From: Pseudofrankia inefficax
GTDB taxonomy: Bacteria > Actinomycetota > Actinomycetes > Frankiales > Frankiaceae
DNA length: 64,000 nucleotides
Reading direction: 5' to 3'
Assembly (NCBI RefSeq): GCF_000166135.1
Contig: NC_014666.1
Coordinates: forward strand, 1,860,001-1,924,000
Position 1 is the first letter of the stretch, and the number at the start of each line of letters is the position of its first letter. The notes under the pieces were generated by a model. The model was given only the letters and a program-made list of their open reading frames with translations. It had not been told where the DNA came from and did not search any database. A program made the translations under genes and the position numbers. This document shows positions 8,363 through 17,984 of this stretch, one piece after another.

Positions 8363-9940
8363 TCAGGGCCGCGGCGCCGGGACGGTCGGCTGCTCAGTGC
8401 GCGGAGCGAGGTACTCGGCGCGCAGCGCCGCCGTCGCGAGTTTGCCGGTGGGCATGCGGGGCAGTTCGGGCCGGAACGTGATGACCCGGGGGACCTTGTA
8501 GCCGGCGAGGCTGGCACGGGCGTGCCGGCGCAGCTCGTCGGCGAGCTCCGGGGTGCCCGCCTCCGGGTCGACGGGCTGGATGACCGCGTGCACGTACTCG
8601 CCCATCTCGTGGTCGGGCAGGCCGAAAACGGCGACGTCGGCGACCAGCGGGTGCGTGATGAGCGCGGCCTCGATCTCGGCCGGGTAGATGTTCACCCCGC
8701 CGGAGATGATGGTGAAGTTCTTGCGGCCGGTCAGGTAGAGGTACCCCTCGCCGTCCAGATAGCCGAGATCGCCGCAGGTCGTCCAGTTGGCCTGGTCAGG
8801 GTGGCGGCTGGCCTTCGTCTTTCCCGGGTCCCGGTGGTATTCGAACGGCGGCTCGTCGCGCTCGAAGTACAGCAGTCCCGCCTCGCCGGTCGGCAGCTCC
8901 CGTCCGGCCTCGTCGCAGATGTGCGGAGTCCCGACCAGCGGGCGGCCGACGGAGCCCGGGTGCGCCAGCCAGTCGGCGGACCCGATGTAGGTCAGGCCGC
9001 ATCCCTCGGTCCCCGAGTAGTACTCGTCCACGATGGGCCCTAGCCAGTCGATCGTCGCGCGCTTCACGTCCGCCGGGCAGGGCCCCGCGGCGTGCACGAG
9101 GCGGCGCAGGCTGGAGAGGTCGTATTTCGAGCGGACGCCGGCCGGCAGTTTCAGCAGCCTCACCAGCATGGTGGGCACCACCTGGACGTGGGTTATCCGC
9201 TCCCGTTCCAGGACGGCGAGCAGGCCCTCGGCGTCGAACTTCTCCTGCACGACCAGCGTCGCCCCCAGCTCGTGCACGCCGACCGACCATTGCAGGCCCG
9301 CCGCGTGGTACAGGGGAGTGGGGCACAGGTAGATCGTGTTCTCGTCCATCCCGAACAGGAAACGGCCCATCGTCGCGATACCGCCGCCGGACGGCTGGTC
9401 GACCGACTGGCCGGACAACGCGCGCCGAATCCCCTTGGGCCGGCCCGTCGTCCCGGAGGAATAGAGCATGACCTCGCCGCGGGGCTCGTCGGCCAACGGC
9501 TGCGCGGTCTGCGTGGCGAGAACCGCCTCGTACGGTTCGAATCCTGCCTGCGCGCCGTCCATCATCAGCCGCACGCCGCAGCCAGCCGGGCTCAGCCGCG
9601 CGACCTCCGTCGCCGTCGCGGCGAGATGGCTGGTGGTGATCAGCGCCTTCGCCTCGGAGTCGGCCACGAGGTAAGCCGCCTCGCCTGGCGACAGGTGCCA
9701 GTTGATCGCGGTCAGGTACAGGCCCGAGCGCAGCGCGGCCCACACGACCTCGAGATACCGCGGATGGTTCTCGGCCATGAGCGCGACGGTGTCGCCCTGG
9801 TTGAGCCCGCGTGCGCGCAGCAGCCGCGCTAGGCGCAGGGACCGCTCGTTCAGCTCGCGATAGGTCACCGTCTCACCGGTGCCCGCCATCACCACGGCGG
9901 CCCTGTCGGGGCGGGTGCTCGCGTGAGATCCGGGATACAA
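8363..9940 (-). CDS. AMP-forming acyl-CoA synthetase
   Basis: This 525-residue adenylate-forming enzyme activates a carboxylic acid to its acyl-CoA through an acyl-AMP. The phosphate-binding loop YSSGTTGRPKGI (about residues 160-171), the YYSGTEG motif and the hinge LTGRKNFTIISGGVNIYPAEIE segment (GGVNIYPAEIE) are present. The C-terminal lysine-bearing PRMPTGKL is intact. The likely start is TTG 9940, placed seven bases after a GAGGAG site. The substrate is unknown. Position between a TetR gene and a binding lipoprotein/P450 pair suggests a small catabolic module. Confidence 0.9.
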   Translation of the reverse strand: MYPGSHASTRPDRAAVVMAGTGETVTYRELNERSLRLARLLRARGLNQGDTVALMAENHPRYLEVVWAALRSGLYLTAINWHLSPGEAAYLVADSEAKALITTSHLAATATEVARLSPAGCGVRLMMDGAQAGFEPYEAVLATQTAQPLADEPRGEVMLYSSGTTGRPKGIRRALSGQSVDQPSGGGIATMGRFLFGMDENTIYLCPTPLYHAAGLQWSVGVHELGATLVVQEKFDAEGLLAVLERERITHVQVVPTMLVRLLKLPAGVRSKYDLSSLRRLVHAAGPCPADVKRATIDWLGPIVDEYYSGTEGCGLTYIGSADWLAHPGSVGRPLVGTPHICDEAGRELPTGEAGLLYFERDEPPFEYHRDPGKTKASRHPDQANWTTCGDLGYLDGEGYLYLTGRKNFTIISGGVNIYPAEIEAALITHPLVADVAVFGLPDHEMGEYVHAVIQPVDPEAGTPELADELRRHARASLAGYKVPRVITFRPELPRMPTGKLATAALRAEYLAPRTEQPTVPAPRP

Positions 9941-10076
9941 GTCTGAACTCCTCGTCCGCCACGCCTGGGTCCTGCGATCGACGCCGATGAGCGTGCCGTG
10001 CGCCGTGCGGGGCCGGCGATCCGGACGTTACCCCGCTGCCCAGATTTTCTGCAACAGATCACAGCAGAAAACAGGC

Positions 10077-10736
10077 CTAGCTGGCGGACCGCTCGGTGCC
10101 ACTGGCCTCGGTGGCGGCCGGACCCACGCCGGCGGCGGCTTTGATCAGGCGGGCGAGCCTGTGCGTGAACGCCTCGTCGATGGGAAGCCTGGTCACGCAC
10201 AGCCGCGTCGTGAGGGCGGACATCAGGCATTCGACCAGCATCGCGACATCCGCGTCGGGGTCGATCTCGCCACGGGCGACGGCCCGCTCGAACGGGAGCC
10301 GCAGGAACGCCATCTCCTGGCTCGCGAGCTGCAGGCCCCCGGTCAGGACGTCGTCGTTCGCGGTGGCTCGGGTCCTGATCAGGGCGATGGTCGTGGGATG
10401 GTTGAAGACCACGAGCAGGCCCTCGCGCAGCTTCTCGAGGTCGCGCTCCCAGCTGCCCTCGTCGGGGCGCGGAAGCGCGGCGGTCTCCGCGGCGACCAGC
10501 ACGTCGCGCACGAGAGCGGCCTTGCTGGGCCACTGCCGGTAGAGCGTGGTCTTGTGGACGCCCGCGGCCTCGGCGACGTCGTCGAGCCGCAGCGCCTCGT
10601 AGCCCGAGGTCGCGAGCATCGAGCGGACCGCGCCGAACACGTCACGGCGTACCCGTTCGGACAGCCCGCGCGGCCGGCCCCGGCCGCGGCCGGCCGGCGC
10701 GTGGCCATCCTCGGGATCAGGGTTGGTCTCCGTCAT
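10077..10736 (-). CDS. TetR-family transcriptional regulator
   Basis: This 219-residue regulator has an N-terminal TetR helix-turn-helix (about residues 28-72; DDVAEAAGVHKTTLYRQWPSK is the recognition helix region, here VHKTTLYRQW) and a ligand-binding C-terminal domain of the TetR_C type seen in acrR-like proteins. I chose ATG 10736. A GTG at 10751 would add five residues. It is the first gene of the minus-strand run that continues with the acyl-CoA synthetase and probably represses that run. Confidence 0.85.
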   Translation of the reverse strand: MTETNPDPEDGHAPAGRGRGRPRGLSERVRRDVFGAVRSMLATSGYEALRLDDVAEAAGVHKTTLYRQWPSKAALVRDVLVAAETAALPRPDEGSWERDLEKLREGLLVVFNHPTTIALIRTRATANDDVLTGGLQLASQEMAFLRLPFERAVARGEIDPDADVAMLVECLMSALTTRLCVTRLPIDEAFTHRLARLIKAAAGVGPAATEASGTERSAS

Positions 10737-11475
10737 GTCCGTCCCAGTCACGGTAGTCGCCGCTGCACCATGCCACCCTGCACCGTCGCGGCGATGTACG
10801 GGTGTCTACGGGCCCGGGGGACAGGTGGCATGCCATAGACCGCGATGGTCCGAGAAGGATCTCCATCCGGTCCCAGGCCCGGCAACGGGCCGTGGTTTGC
10901 CAGGTCATAGCAAGATCGTCTCCCTCTTGGTATGCCAAGTAGGGAGTCGGCCTCTAGCGCCTCTCCGTGGCCAGGGTCGGGTCTCGCGGCAATCTTCCCT
11001 GGTAGCAGGGCATTCGTGGGCCGTTCGAGCCTGTAACGAAGTCGGACAGGCGCGTTCATTCGAACGCAACATTTGGAAGATTGTATGCCTGATGTCGGGA
11101 GCGCTCGAAGTCACGCGAGACAGCTCGATCCCCTCGGAGGGTGGCAGATGAAGATCGATTCTTAGGCGCGGACTGACGTGGAGCGCGTCGCGTCTGGCCC
11201 TGCGGTGCCTGCCACGACGGCCGTCGTGGTGCCACGGCAGCTCAGGCGCCGGCGCGACGAGCGCCGACGGTCGGGCCGGGCGCTGGACCGACCGGCCGGG
11301 TCGTGCCGGGTGCAGCCCGCGCCAGCCAGACGCACGCGGTATACCAGAGGGCCCGACATTGGTGTCACGAAGAGGAGGAGGTCACCGCCGTGCCGGCTGC
11401 GAGCGTCTCAGACGACAGGCGCGCCGGCTTCCGTACGATCGTGGCGGCCACGGAGATCGACACGGGGGTGGGGCG
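10737..11475. other. long intergenic region between divergent regulators
   Basis: About 740 bases separate the TetR and GntR genes. Open frames here lack domains and actinobacterial codon bias. I see one perfect inverted repeat GCGTTC-ATTC-GAACGC (11052-11067), followed by a relatively A+T-rich stretch to about 11095 that could hold a promoter for the GntR gene. Nothing else is clear. Confidence 0.4.
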
Positions 11476-12210
11476 ATGACGACGCCTGGGTCAGCCGACC
11501 AGGTAGAGATCACGTCGCTCGACCCGCCGAGCCGGCTCGCCCCCGAACCCCTGGGCGTCGCCGACCGGTCGCTGGTCCAGCAGATCTACGAGAACATCCG
11601 TGAACGCATCATCAACGGTGAGCTGGCGCCGGGGACCAGGCTGCGGGAGCGAGAGATCGCGCTCGCCTTGGACGTCTCCCGGATCCCGGTACGAGAGGCG
11701 TTCCCTCAGCTGGAGGCGGAGGGATTCATCGTCTCCGAGCCTCGTCGCGGCTCGGTGGTGACCCAGCTGACGCTCCGCGATGTCGAGGAGCTCTTCGACG
11801 TACGTACCAGCCTGGAGTCGCTCGCCGCCCGGCTCGCCGCCCGTCAGTCGGGCAGGGGGGCGACCGATCGCCTGCACCGGGCGCTCGTCCTTGCCGAGGC
11901 GGCGACGGCGAAGGGCAACACGATGGCGATCACGACGGCGAATGCCTCTCTGCACGAGGAGATCGTGGCGCTCAGCGGTAACAGGACCCTGGCGAACCTG
12001 ATGCGGCCGATCAACGGTCGAGTCCGCTGGTTGTTCCGGCTTACCGCCGAGCGGGACGCCGGCGCGCTCTGTCGGGAGCACCAGGATCTCTGCCAGGCGA
12101 TCTGGGACGGCAACGCCGAGTACGCCGCGGCCATCGCCATCGCGCACGTCGAGCGGGGACGTTCCTACTCGATCGAGGCCCTGCGTTCCATCCTCCCCGC
12201 CACGGGCTGA
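11476..12210 (+). CDS. GntR-family regulator (FadR/FCD type)
   Basis: This 244-residue protein has an N-terminal GntR winged helix (about residues 30-100: INGELAPGTRLREREIALAL, then ISRIPVREAF-like recognition helix SRIPVREAF). A C-terminal FCD all-helical sensor domain follows. ATG 11476 follows a G-rich site; a longer frame from 11359 is unlikely. In the family the usual proline/leucine-rich helix reads VREALRQLE; here it is VREAFPQLE. It lies just upstream of, and on the same strand as, the catabolic operon starting at 12641. It is the obvious candidate for its regulator, with an organic acid or amine as the probable effector. Confidence 0.88.
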   Translation: MTTPGSADQVEITSLDPPSRLAPEPLGVADRSLVQQIYENIRERIINGELAPGTRLREREIALALDVSRIPVREAFPQLEAEGFIVSEPRRGSVVTQLTLRDVEELFDVRTSLESLAARLAARQSGRGATDRLHRALVLAEAATAKGNTMAITTANASLHEEIVALSGNRTLANLMRPINGRVRWLFRLTAERDAGALCREHQDLCQAIWDGNAEYAAAIAIAHVERGRSYSIEALRSILPATG

Positions 12211-12640
12211 GGACCTGACCAGACTCGTCGCGTCCAACGGCGGACCACGGCCGAGTCCACGTACTCGACCCGTCCGTTGAGTGGTGCGCCGCGACCGCGG
12301 CGCCCCAACACAGTCCCGCCATGGCGGTGCGGCCGGGGTTTTTCGCGCGGCCCGACGTGCGTGCCCCAGGCCACGCCCGCTCTCCGATCGGCCGGCCAGG
12401 CCTGACCCGCTGGCGACCGGCATCGCCCCGTCTCGCGATCGGCCTGACGCGGGCTGCCCGAACCGCGCCCTGAGCCGCCACGGTTCCCTCCGGCACGCCC
12501 CCGTCGCTCGGCGCGTCCTCGCACGTCCCGCGCCAGGAAGGAAGGTCACAGCCCATGCCATGGATCGCTGGCGCCGCCGACGATCTCTCGGTCGTCTCCG
12601 GCGGCCGACCGATCGCGCGGGCCGGGAGGCCCGGGCCGCG
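12211..12640. other. intergenic region before catabolic operon
   Basis: A 430-base gap separates the GntR gene and the operon. An open frame runs through it in phase with the next gene, but it has no domain and ordinary third-position bias is absent. I see no clear terminator or palindrome. The operon promoter probably lies here. Confidence 0.4.
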
Positions 12641-13612
12641 ATGACGCTGCTGCTCAGCCGCTCGGAGATCGAGTCGCTCATCGACAGGACCGCGGTCATC
12701 GGCGCGGTCGAGGACGCGCACCGTGGCCTGGCCGCGGGCCGGGCCACCAACGGCAAGGCGTCGGCCGTCACGGTCGGCGACGCGGTGTTCCTCCCGATGC
12801 TCGCCGTCGACGAGCGCCTGCGGACCGCGACCGTGAAGTTCCTCGCGGACCTCGTGGGCGCCGGCGGCAAGGTGCAGCGCACCACCCTCCTGGTCTGCTC
12901 GACCGTGACCGGCGAGTGCGAGGCGCTCCTGGACGGTCGGCTCATCACCGCGGTGCGCACCGCGGCCGCCAGCGCGGTCGCGACGAAGTACCTGGCCCGA
13001 GCGTCCAGCCGCACGCTTGGGCTGGTGGGCGCGGGCCGGCTCGCGATCGAGCACCTACGCGCGCTGGCGCACGTGCTGCCGGTCGAGGACGTCGTCGTCT
13101 GGTCGCGTTCCGCGTCGACCGTCGATGCCTTCACCGAGCAGGCGAAGGCGCTGGGGTTCGCGGTGCGAGCACTGTCGTCGCCCGAGGCCGTCACCCGCCA
13201 GGCCGACGTCCTGTGCACCCTGACCCCGTCCCGCGAGCCGCTCGTCCACGGTGCGTGGTTCGCCCCCGGCCTGCACGTCAACGTCGTCGGGGCCCCGCCA
13301 CGGACCGACCACCGCGAGGTCGACAACGAGGCCATGGCTCGGGCCTACGTGGTCGTCGACTCGGCCGACGAGAGCCTGGCCAAGTCCGGTGACACGGCGT
13401 TGGCGATCAGAGATGGCGCGATCAAGGCCGAGGAGGCCCTGCGCGAGCTCGGGGACGTCATCGCTGGTCGCACCCTGGGCCGCACGTCCCCCGACCAGAT
13501 CACCCTGTTCAACTCGATCGGCCTCGCGCTGCAGGACACCGCGACGGCCCGCCTCCTGATCGACCGCGCCCGCGCCGAAGGCGTCGGCCGCGAGATCGAC
13601 CTCAGCGCCTGA
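12641..13612 (+). CDS. ornithine cyclodeaminase / mu-crystallin family protein
   Basis: This 323-residue NAD(P)-binding protein is of the OCD family. Members reduce imines, deaminate ornithine, or act as alanine, iminosuccinate or lysine cyclizing enzymes. The family segment VRTAAASAVATKYLAR (about 108-123) and the dinucleotide loop LGLVGAGRLAIEHL (about 127-140) are present. ATG 12641 has GGGAGG upstream; the much longer upstream frame is unlikely. It is the first gene of the operon and probably handles an imine or amino-acid intermediate from the imported compound. The exact reaction cannot be told from sequence. Confidence 0.85.
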   Translation: MTLLLSRSEIESLIDRTAVIGAVEDAHRGLAAGRATNGKASAVTVGDAVFLPMLAVDERLRTATVKFLADLVGAGGKVQRTTLLVCSTVTGECEALLDGRLITAVRTAAASAVATKYLARASSRTLGLVGAGRLAIEHLRALAHVLPVEDVVVWSRSASTVDAFTEQAKALGFAVRALSSPEAVTRQADVLCTLTPSREPLVHGAWFAPGLHVNVVGAPPRTDHREVDNEAMARAYVVVDSADESLAKSGDTALAIRDGAIKAEEALRELGDVIAGRTLGRTSPDQITLFNSIGLALQDTATARLLIDRARAEGVGREIDLSA

Positions 13613-13689
13613 ACGACCGCCGCGCGTGCACGAAGTACCACCTGACCCCGCCCCGCCAACTGCGTGCCTGTCTTACGAAAGGAATGCGC

Positions 13690-15144
13690 GTGAGCGCCGC
13701 AGCCACCACCACCACGGACGCACGAGTCGCCGACCTGCGCCGCGCCGTCGGATGTGACGTCATCGCCGAGGGCGATGCCGGGTACGACGTGCTGCGACGG
13801 GTCTGGAACGCCGACATCGACCGCCACCCACTCGCCATCGTCCGCGCCACGTCCGCGACGGACGTCGTCGCCGCCCTCCAGCACTGTGTGGCGGCCGGCC
13901 TTCCGATCACCGTTCGAGGCGGCGGGCACAATCTCGCGGGCACCGCCGTCCTGGACGGCGCCGTCATGATCGACACGGGCCTGCTGCGGTCGGTCGAGCT
14001 GGACGAGCGGACCGGACGGGTCGCGGTCGGCGCCGGCTGCCGCTGGGGCGACGTCGATCAGGCGCTGGCCGGCCACGGCCTGGCCGTGCCCGCGGGCGTC
14101 GTGTCGCACACCGGGGTCGCCGGGCTCACGCTCGGCGGTGGTCTCGGCTATCTGTCCCGGATGTTCGGCGCGACCGTGGACCACGTCGAGCAGATCGAGG
14201 TCGTCGTGGCCGACGGGCGAATCCTGACCGTCACCGAGCAGGACCATCCGGAGCTGTTCTGGGCGCTGCGGGGCGCCGGCCACAACTTCGGGATCGTGAC
14301 TCGGTTCGTGTTCCGCACGATTGCCCTCCCGGGCCTGGTCACCATCCGACAGCAGCTCTTCGGCGCCTCGGACCGGCGCGCGATCCTGCGGTTCTTCCAC
14401 GAATGGGGACCGGCGGCTCCGGGCAACATGGGGACCTACATCCGCCTGCTGCGCGCTCCGGAGTACTGGTCACAGATTCCCGCCGAGCATCGCGGCGAGC
14501 AGATCATCTCGGTCGCCACGATCTTCTACGGTGACCCGGCGGGGGAGGCCGAGGCCACGGCGCCGATGTTCGCCCTCGCCGACCCGATCTATTCCAGCCT
14601 GCGGACCATCCCGCACGTCACCCTTCAGCACAGCACTGACGACGAGTTCCGTTACGGGCTGGGCCATTACTGGAAGCACACCTCGCTCGACAACTTCGAC
14701 GACGAGGGCATCGACGTGGTGCTGAGGTTCGTCGACGAGTACCCGGGCCGCAGCCTCAACTCGAGTGCCCACATCGCGCATCAGCTGCTCTGCCCGTTCG
14801 AGCTCATCGCCGGCACGCACCAGCCGCGGCCTCGCCCGAACGACTCGACCGCGGGCATCGAGTCGGTGCTCAGCGTCAACATCGGCGCGGACTGGCGGTA
14901 CCCGTCGGAGAAGGCCCCACTCGTCGACTGGGCCCGCAGGTTCGACAACGAGCTGGAGCCCTACCGAAACGGCACCTACATCAACTTCACCTCGGTGGCG
15001 GGCGACGAGGAGATGGCCCGCTCCGTCTACGGCGACAAGTACGAGCGTCTCGCCAGGGCGAAGCGGCTCTACGACCCGAACAACGTGTTCTCCCGGGGCC
15101 TCGTCAACCTGGCGGAGAACGAGGACTCGGTGTGGGCGAAATGA
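13690..15144 (+). CDS. FAD-linked oxidase, berberine-bridge-enzyme type
   Basis: This 484-residue flavoprotein has a FAD_binding_4 (PCMH) domain (about residues 38-175). ITVRGGGHNLAG contains the flavin-linking histidine position, and HTGVAGLTLGGGLGYLSR the conserved glycine loop. A C-terminal BBE motif YDPNNVFSRG is present. Such enzymes oxidise alcohols, amines or sugars with oxygen. I chose GTG 13690 because the AAAGGA site is directly against the ATG at 13684. The second flavin-linking cysteine position is not obvious, so single His linkage is possible. It sits second in the catabolic operon. Confidence 0.85.
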   Translation: MSAAATTTTDARVADLRRAVGCDVIAEGDAGYDVLRRVWNADIDRHPLAIVRATSATDVVAALQHCVAAGLPITVRGGGHNLAGTAVLDGAVMIDTGLLRSVELDERTGRVAVGAGCRWGDVDQALAGHGLAVPAGVVSHTGVAGLTLGGGLGYLSRMFGATVDHVEQIEVVVADGRILTVTEQDHPELFWALRGAGHNFGIVTRFVFRTIALPGLVTIRQQLFGASDRRAILRFFHEWGPAAPGNMGTYIRLLRAPEYWSQIPAEHRGEQIISVATIFYGDPAGEAEATAPMFALADPIYSSLRTIPHVTLQHSTDDEFRYGLGHYWKHTSLDNFDDEGIDVVLRFVDEYPGRSLNSSAHIAHQLLCPFELIAGTHQPRPRPNDSTAGIESVLSVNIGADWRYPSEKAPLVDWARRFDNELEPYRNGTYINFTSVAGDEEMARSVYGDKYERLARAKRLYDPNNVFSRGLVNLAENEDSVWAK

Positions 15145-16181
15145 CCAGGGTCGGCGCCGACAGCAGCAAGTTCCCGCGCTCCCTCGAACTGGGCGCGATC
15201 GGGACGCTCGAGGCCATGAAGGCGGCCGGGCTTCAGGGCACCTTCTTCCGGTCCCCGTTCGAGCTGAGCCGGACGATGGACCCCGCCGAGCTCTCCGACG
15301 TCGTCCAGGCGGCGGCCGCCCTCGACATGTACATCGAGACCGGTATCGCCAAGGTGAACCCGTATGCCACGCCGGAGGCACCCGAGATCCGGGAGTTCGG
15401 GCGGGGAAGCTACTTCGACGGGATGGCCCGCATCATCGAGGCGGTCGCGGACGCGGGCATCACGGAGCTGTGGACCGCGACGGCGAACTACAAGCACAGG
15501 CTCCCGGGCCTGTTCGCCTGCGACCGCTTCCGCACCGACGTCGACTGGGAGGACCAGCTCGCCGCGACGGAGAAGTACCTGACGAAGCTCGGGCCGGTGC
15601 TGCGCGGCGTCGGGGCGCACCTCAACATCGAGACGCACGAGGAGATCACGTCCTTCGAGACCATCCGGCTGGTCGAGGCCGGCGGGCCGGACGCCTTCGG
15701 TATCACCTTCGACATCGCGAACGTGGTCTGCCGGGGTGAGGACCCGAGCGCGGCCGCCCGGCGGCTGGCTCCCTATGTGCGGCAGACCCATTTCCGCGAC
15801 GTCGCCCTGGTCGAGACGGATGACGGCTACGGGCGGTTCATCGTTCCCATCGGCACGGGGATCATCGACTGGCCGGTGGTGCTCGGGCTGCTCGCCGAGC
15901 ACAACCCGAACCTCAACATCTCGATCGAGGGCATCACGGCCACCAGAGCCGAGATGTCGCTGTTTCTGCGCGAGCCGCGCTGGGCCGCGTCCCACCGGGA
16001 TCTGACGGCCGACGAGTTCGCCGCGCTGGAGCGGAGCGCGGCCGCGTACGGCGCCGAGGTCGCCGCCGGTCGCCGTCCGGGCCCGGCCGAGCTCCGGGCG
16101 AACGTCAGTGAGCAGCAGGAACTGGATTTCTTCACGACGTCGGCCGCCGCGCTGCGCGACGTGATCACAGCGGCGGCCTGA
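15132..16181 (+). CDS. sugar phosphate isomerase/epimerase-like TIM-barrel protein
   Basis: This 349-residue protein has the xylose-isomerase-like (AP_endonuc_2) TIM barrel. Likely metal ligands are visible at strand ends: Glu in LNIETHEE, Asp in ITFDIANV, His in RQTHFRDV and Glu in ISIEGI. It could isomerise or epimerise a hydroxy-keto product, or cleave one. The start may be GTG 15132 (GAGG seven bases upstream) or ATG 15141, which overlaps the preceding stop as ATGA. Either way it is translationally coupled to the flavin oxidase. The nearest family function is unknown. Confidence 0.8.
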   Translation: MGEMTRVGADSSKFPRSLELGAIGTLEAMKAAGLQGTFFRSPFELSRTMDPAELSDVVQAAAALDMYIETGIAKVNPYATPEAPEIREFGRGSYFDGMARIIEAVADAGITELWTATANYKHRLPGLFACDRFRTDVDWEDQLAATEKYLTKLGPVLRGVGAHLNIETHEEITSFETIRLVEAGGPDAFGITFDIANVVCRGEDPSAAARRLAPYVRQTHFRDVALVETDDGYGRFIVPIGTGIIDWPVVLGLLAEHNPNLNISIEGITATRAEMSLFLREPRWAASHRDLTADEFAALERSAAAYGAEVAAGRRPGPAELRANVSEQQELDFFTTSAAALRDVITAAA

Positions 16182-16353
16182 CCCAGCCCGCGGCGAGTGA
16201 TCGCCGTTCCCAGTCCATTCGACCAAACGCGATCGGTGAGCCCGCGCCTCTTCATGACCGGCGCCCGCACCACCACCGGCAGTTGTCCTCCGCTGCCGCT
16301 CCTGAGCAAAGAAGAGATTCCACCGAGGTGTCGACAGAAATGGGGAAGGTTCC

Positions 16354-17919
16354 GTGAGGAAGAACTACAGACGAGGGGCCGTCGTGCTCGCCACCATGGC
16401 GCTGGCCGGCGGTTCGCTGGCCGCCTGCGGTGGCGGTTCCGGCGGCGGCGCCGGGGGCAGCCGGGTGGTGATCGGCATTGTCCAGGTGCCGCACACCCTC
16501 GACCCGCAGCAGGTCTCCGACATCCAGAACGACGAGGCGATCACGAGCATGTACGACACGCTCGTGACCTTCGACGCGAACGGGAAGCTGGTCAGCGGCC
16601 TGTCGACGTCCTGGGAGTACGCGCCCGACGGCAAGAGCATCTCGTTCACGCTGCACGACGGCGCCAAGTTCCACAGCGGGAATCCGGTGACGGCCGCCGA
16701 CGTGGCCTACACGCTGAACCGCATTAAGAAGGTCAACACCGGGGTCGCGGCGTACATGCAGGACTTCGCGAGTGCCACGGCCACCGACGGGACGCATCTG
16801 ACGATCAGCCTCACGCAGCCTGACCTGCAGTTCATCGGTGTGCTGAGCAAGGTCTACATCCTGGACTCGAAGCTCGTGGGCCAGCACGAGGGCAGCGACG
16901 ACGCGCAGAGCTGGCTGGCGACCAACGACGCCGGCTCGGGACCGTACGACCTCGCCGGGTACAAGGCGAACTCGAACCTCGACCTCACGCTCGACACGTC
17001 CTACTGGAACTACGACGCGACGCGCCCGCAGAACCTCGACTTCCGCTACATCGCCGAGAACAGCACGTTGGCCAGCGAGCTGAGGAACGGCGGGGTCGAC
17101 GTCGTCGCCCAGCTCGACGCGACCAATCTCAAGCAGTTCCAGAACAACCCGTCCTACAAGGTCACGGTGCTGCCGACCCTGAACGAGACGATGGTCATCA
17201 TGAACACGGCGGGTGGCGTGACCGCCGACCCTCGGGTTCGCGAGGCCATCCAGCTCGCCTATGACTACCAGGGCCACCTCAGCACCATCCTGGGCGGCGC
17301 CGGACAGGTGGCGACGGGCCTCGTCTCCCCGGCCGTCGCGTGTGGCGTCCACGGCGCTCCGAGCGCGCAGAACGTGGCGAAGGCGAAGCAACTCGTCCAG
17401 GACGCCGGCGCCACCGGCAAGAGCCTGACATTGATGTACCAGCCGGTCTTCCAGGAGCACACGCAGGCGGCGACGCTGCTGCAGACCGACCTCAAGGCGA
17501 TCGGCCTGAACCTGACGCTCAAGCAGGTCACGTTCCCGCAGTACCTGCAGATGGTGAGCTCGGCGGACACCGAGCCCGACCTCGCCATGGTCTGGGACTC
17601 GCCGAACTACCCGCAGATCGGCGCCTGGCTGCAGCAGCGGTTCGCCAGCAAGTCGATCGGGACGACGAACCTGGCCCGCTACAGCAACCCCCAGGCCGAC
17701 AAGCTGATCGCCGCCGGGGCGGAGGCGACGGACGCGACGACGGCCTGCTCGGACTTCAACCAGGCGCAGCACCTGATCCTCGACGACCACGTCGCCGTGA
17801 CCATCGCCAACCCGGCGACCCCGGTCGTCACCGACGCGAAGGTGAAGCCGTTCGGCTTCGACCCCTCGTTCGTCATCTTCAACCCGAAGCTCATCCGCCT
17901 GGCGTCCGGCGCCAACTAA
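16354..17919 (+). CDS. Opp/Dpp-type substrate-binding lipoprotein
   Basis: This 521-residue lipoprotein starts at GTG 16354 and has a lipobox LAAC (about Cys25). The SBP_bac_5 fold of peptide, nickel and opine binding proteins follows: TLDPQQVSDIQ near the N-terminus, then WEYAPDGKSISFTLHDGAKF (in part SISFTLHDGAKFHSGNPVTA) as the family signature. It is the binding component of the ABC importer encoded just downstream. Family members take up oligopeptides, opines, sugars and other polar compounds, so ligand identity is open. Confidence 0.92.
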   Translation: MRKNYRRGAVVLATMALAGGSLAACGGGSGGGAGGSRVVIGIVQVPHTLDPQQVSDIQNDEAITSMYDTLVTFDANGKLVSGLSTSWEYAPDGKSISFTLHDGAKFHSGNPVTAADVAYTLNRIKKVNTGVAAYMQDFASATATDGTHLTISLTQPDLQFIGVLSKVYILDSKLVGQHEGSDDAQSWLATNDAGSGPYDLAGYKANSNLDLTLDTSYWNYDATRPQNLDFRYIAENSTLASELRNGGVDVVAQLDATNLKQFQNNPSYKVTVLPTLNETMVIMNTAGGVTADPRVREAIQLAYDYQGHLSTILGGAGQVATGLVSPAVACGVHGAPSAQNVAKAKQLVQDAGATGKSLTLMYQPVFQEHTQAATLLQTDLKAIGLNLTLKQVTFPQYLQMVSSADTEPDLAMVWDSPNYPQIGAWLQQRFASKSIGTTNLARYSNPQADKLIAAGAEATDATTACSDFNQAQHLILDDHVAVTIANPATPVVTDAKVKPFGFDPSFVIFNPKLIRLASGAN

Positions 17920-17929
17920 CTGGCCCCGT

Positions 17930-17959
17930 GGGTCCCGGGCCGACGCCGTCCCGGGACCC
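17930..17959 (+). other. hairpin between binding protein and permease genes
   Basis: GGGTCCCGGG and its complement form a 10-pair stem with a 10-base loop between the binding-protein stop and the permease start. In ABC operons such intercistronic hairpins often stabilise the upstream message so that the binding protein is made in excess. That role is inferred. Confidence 0.5.
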
Positions 17960-17984
17960 GCGGCCCTCACGGGTAGGCAGGTCA

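Noticed and set aside
10723-11151. 142-codon plus-strand gene
   Set aside because: No domain, no ribosome binding site and no codon bias; begins inside the TetR gene.
12281-12640. N-terminal extension of the OCD protein
   Set aside because: 120 residues of Arg/Pro/Ala without similarity; a family-length start with GGGAGG lies at 12641.
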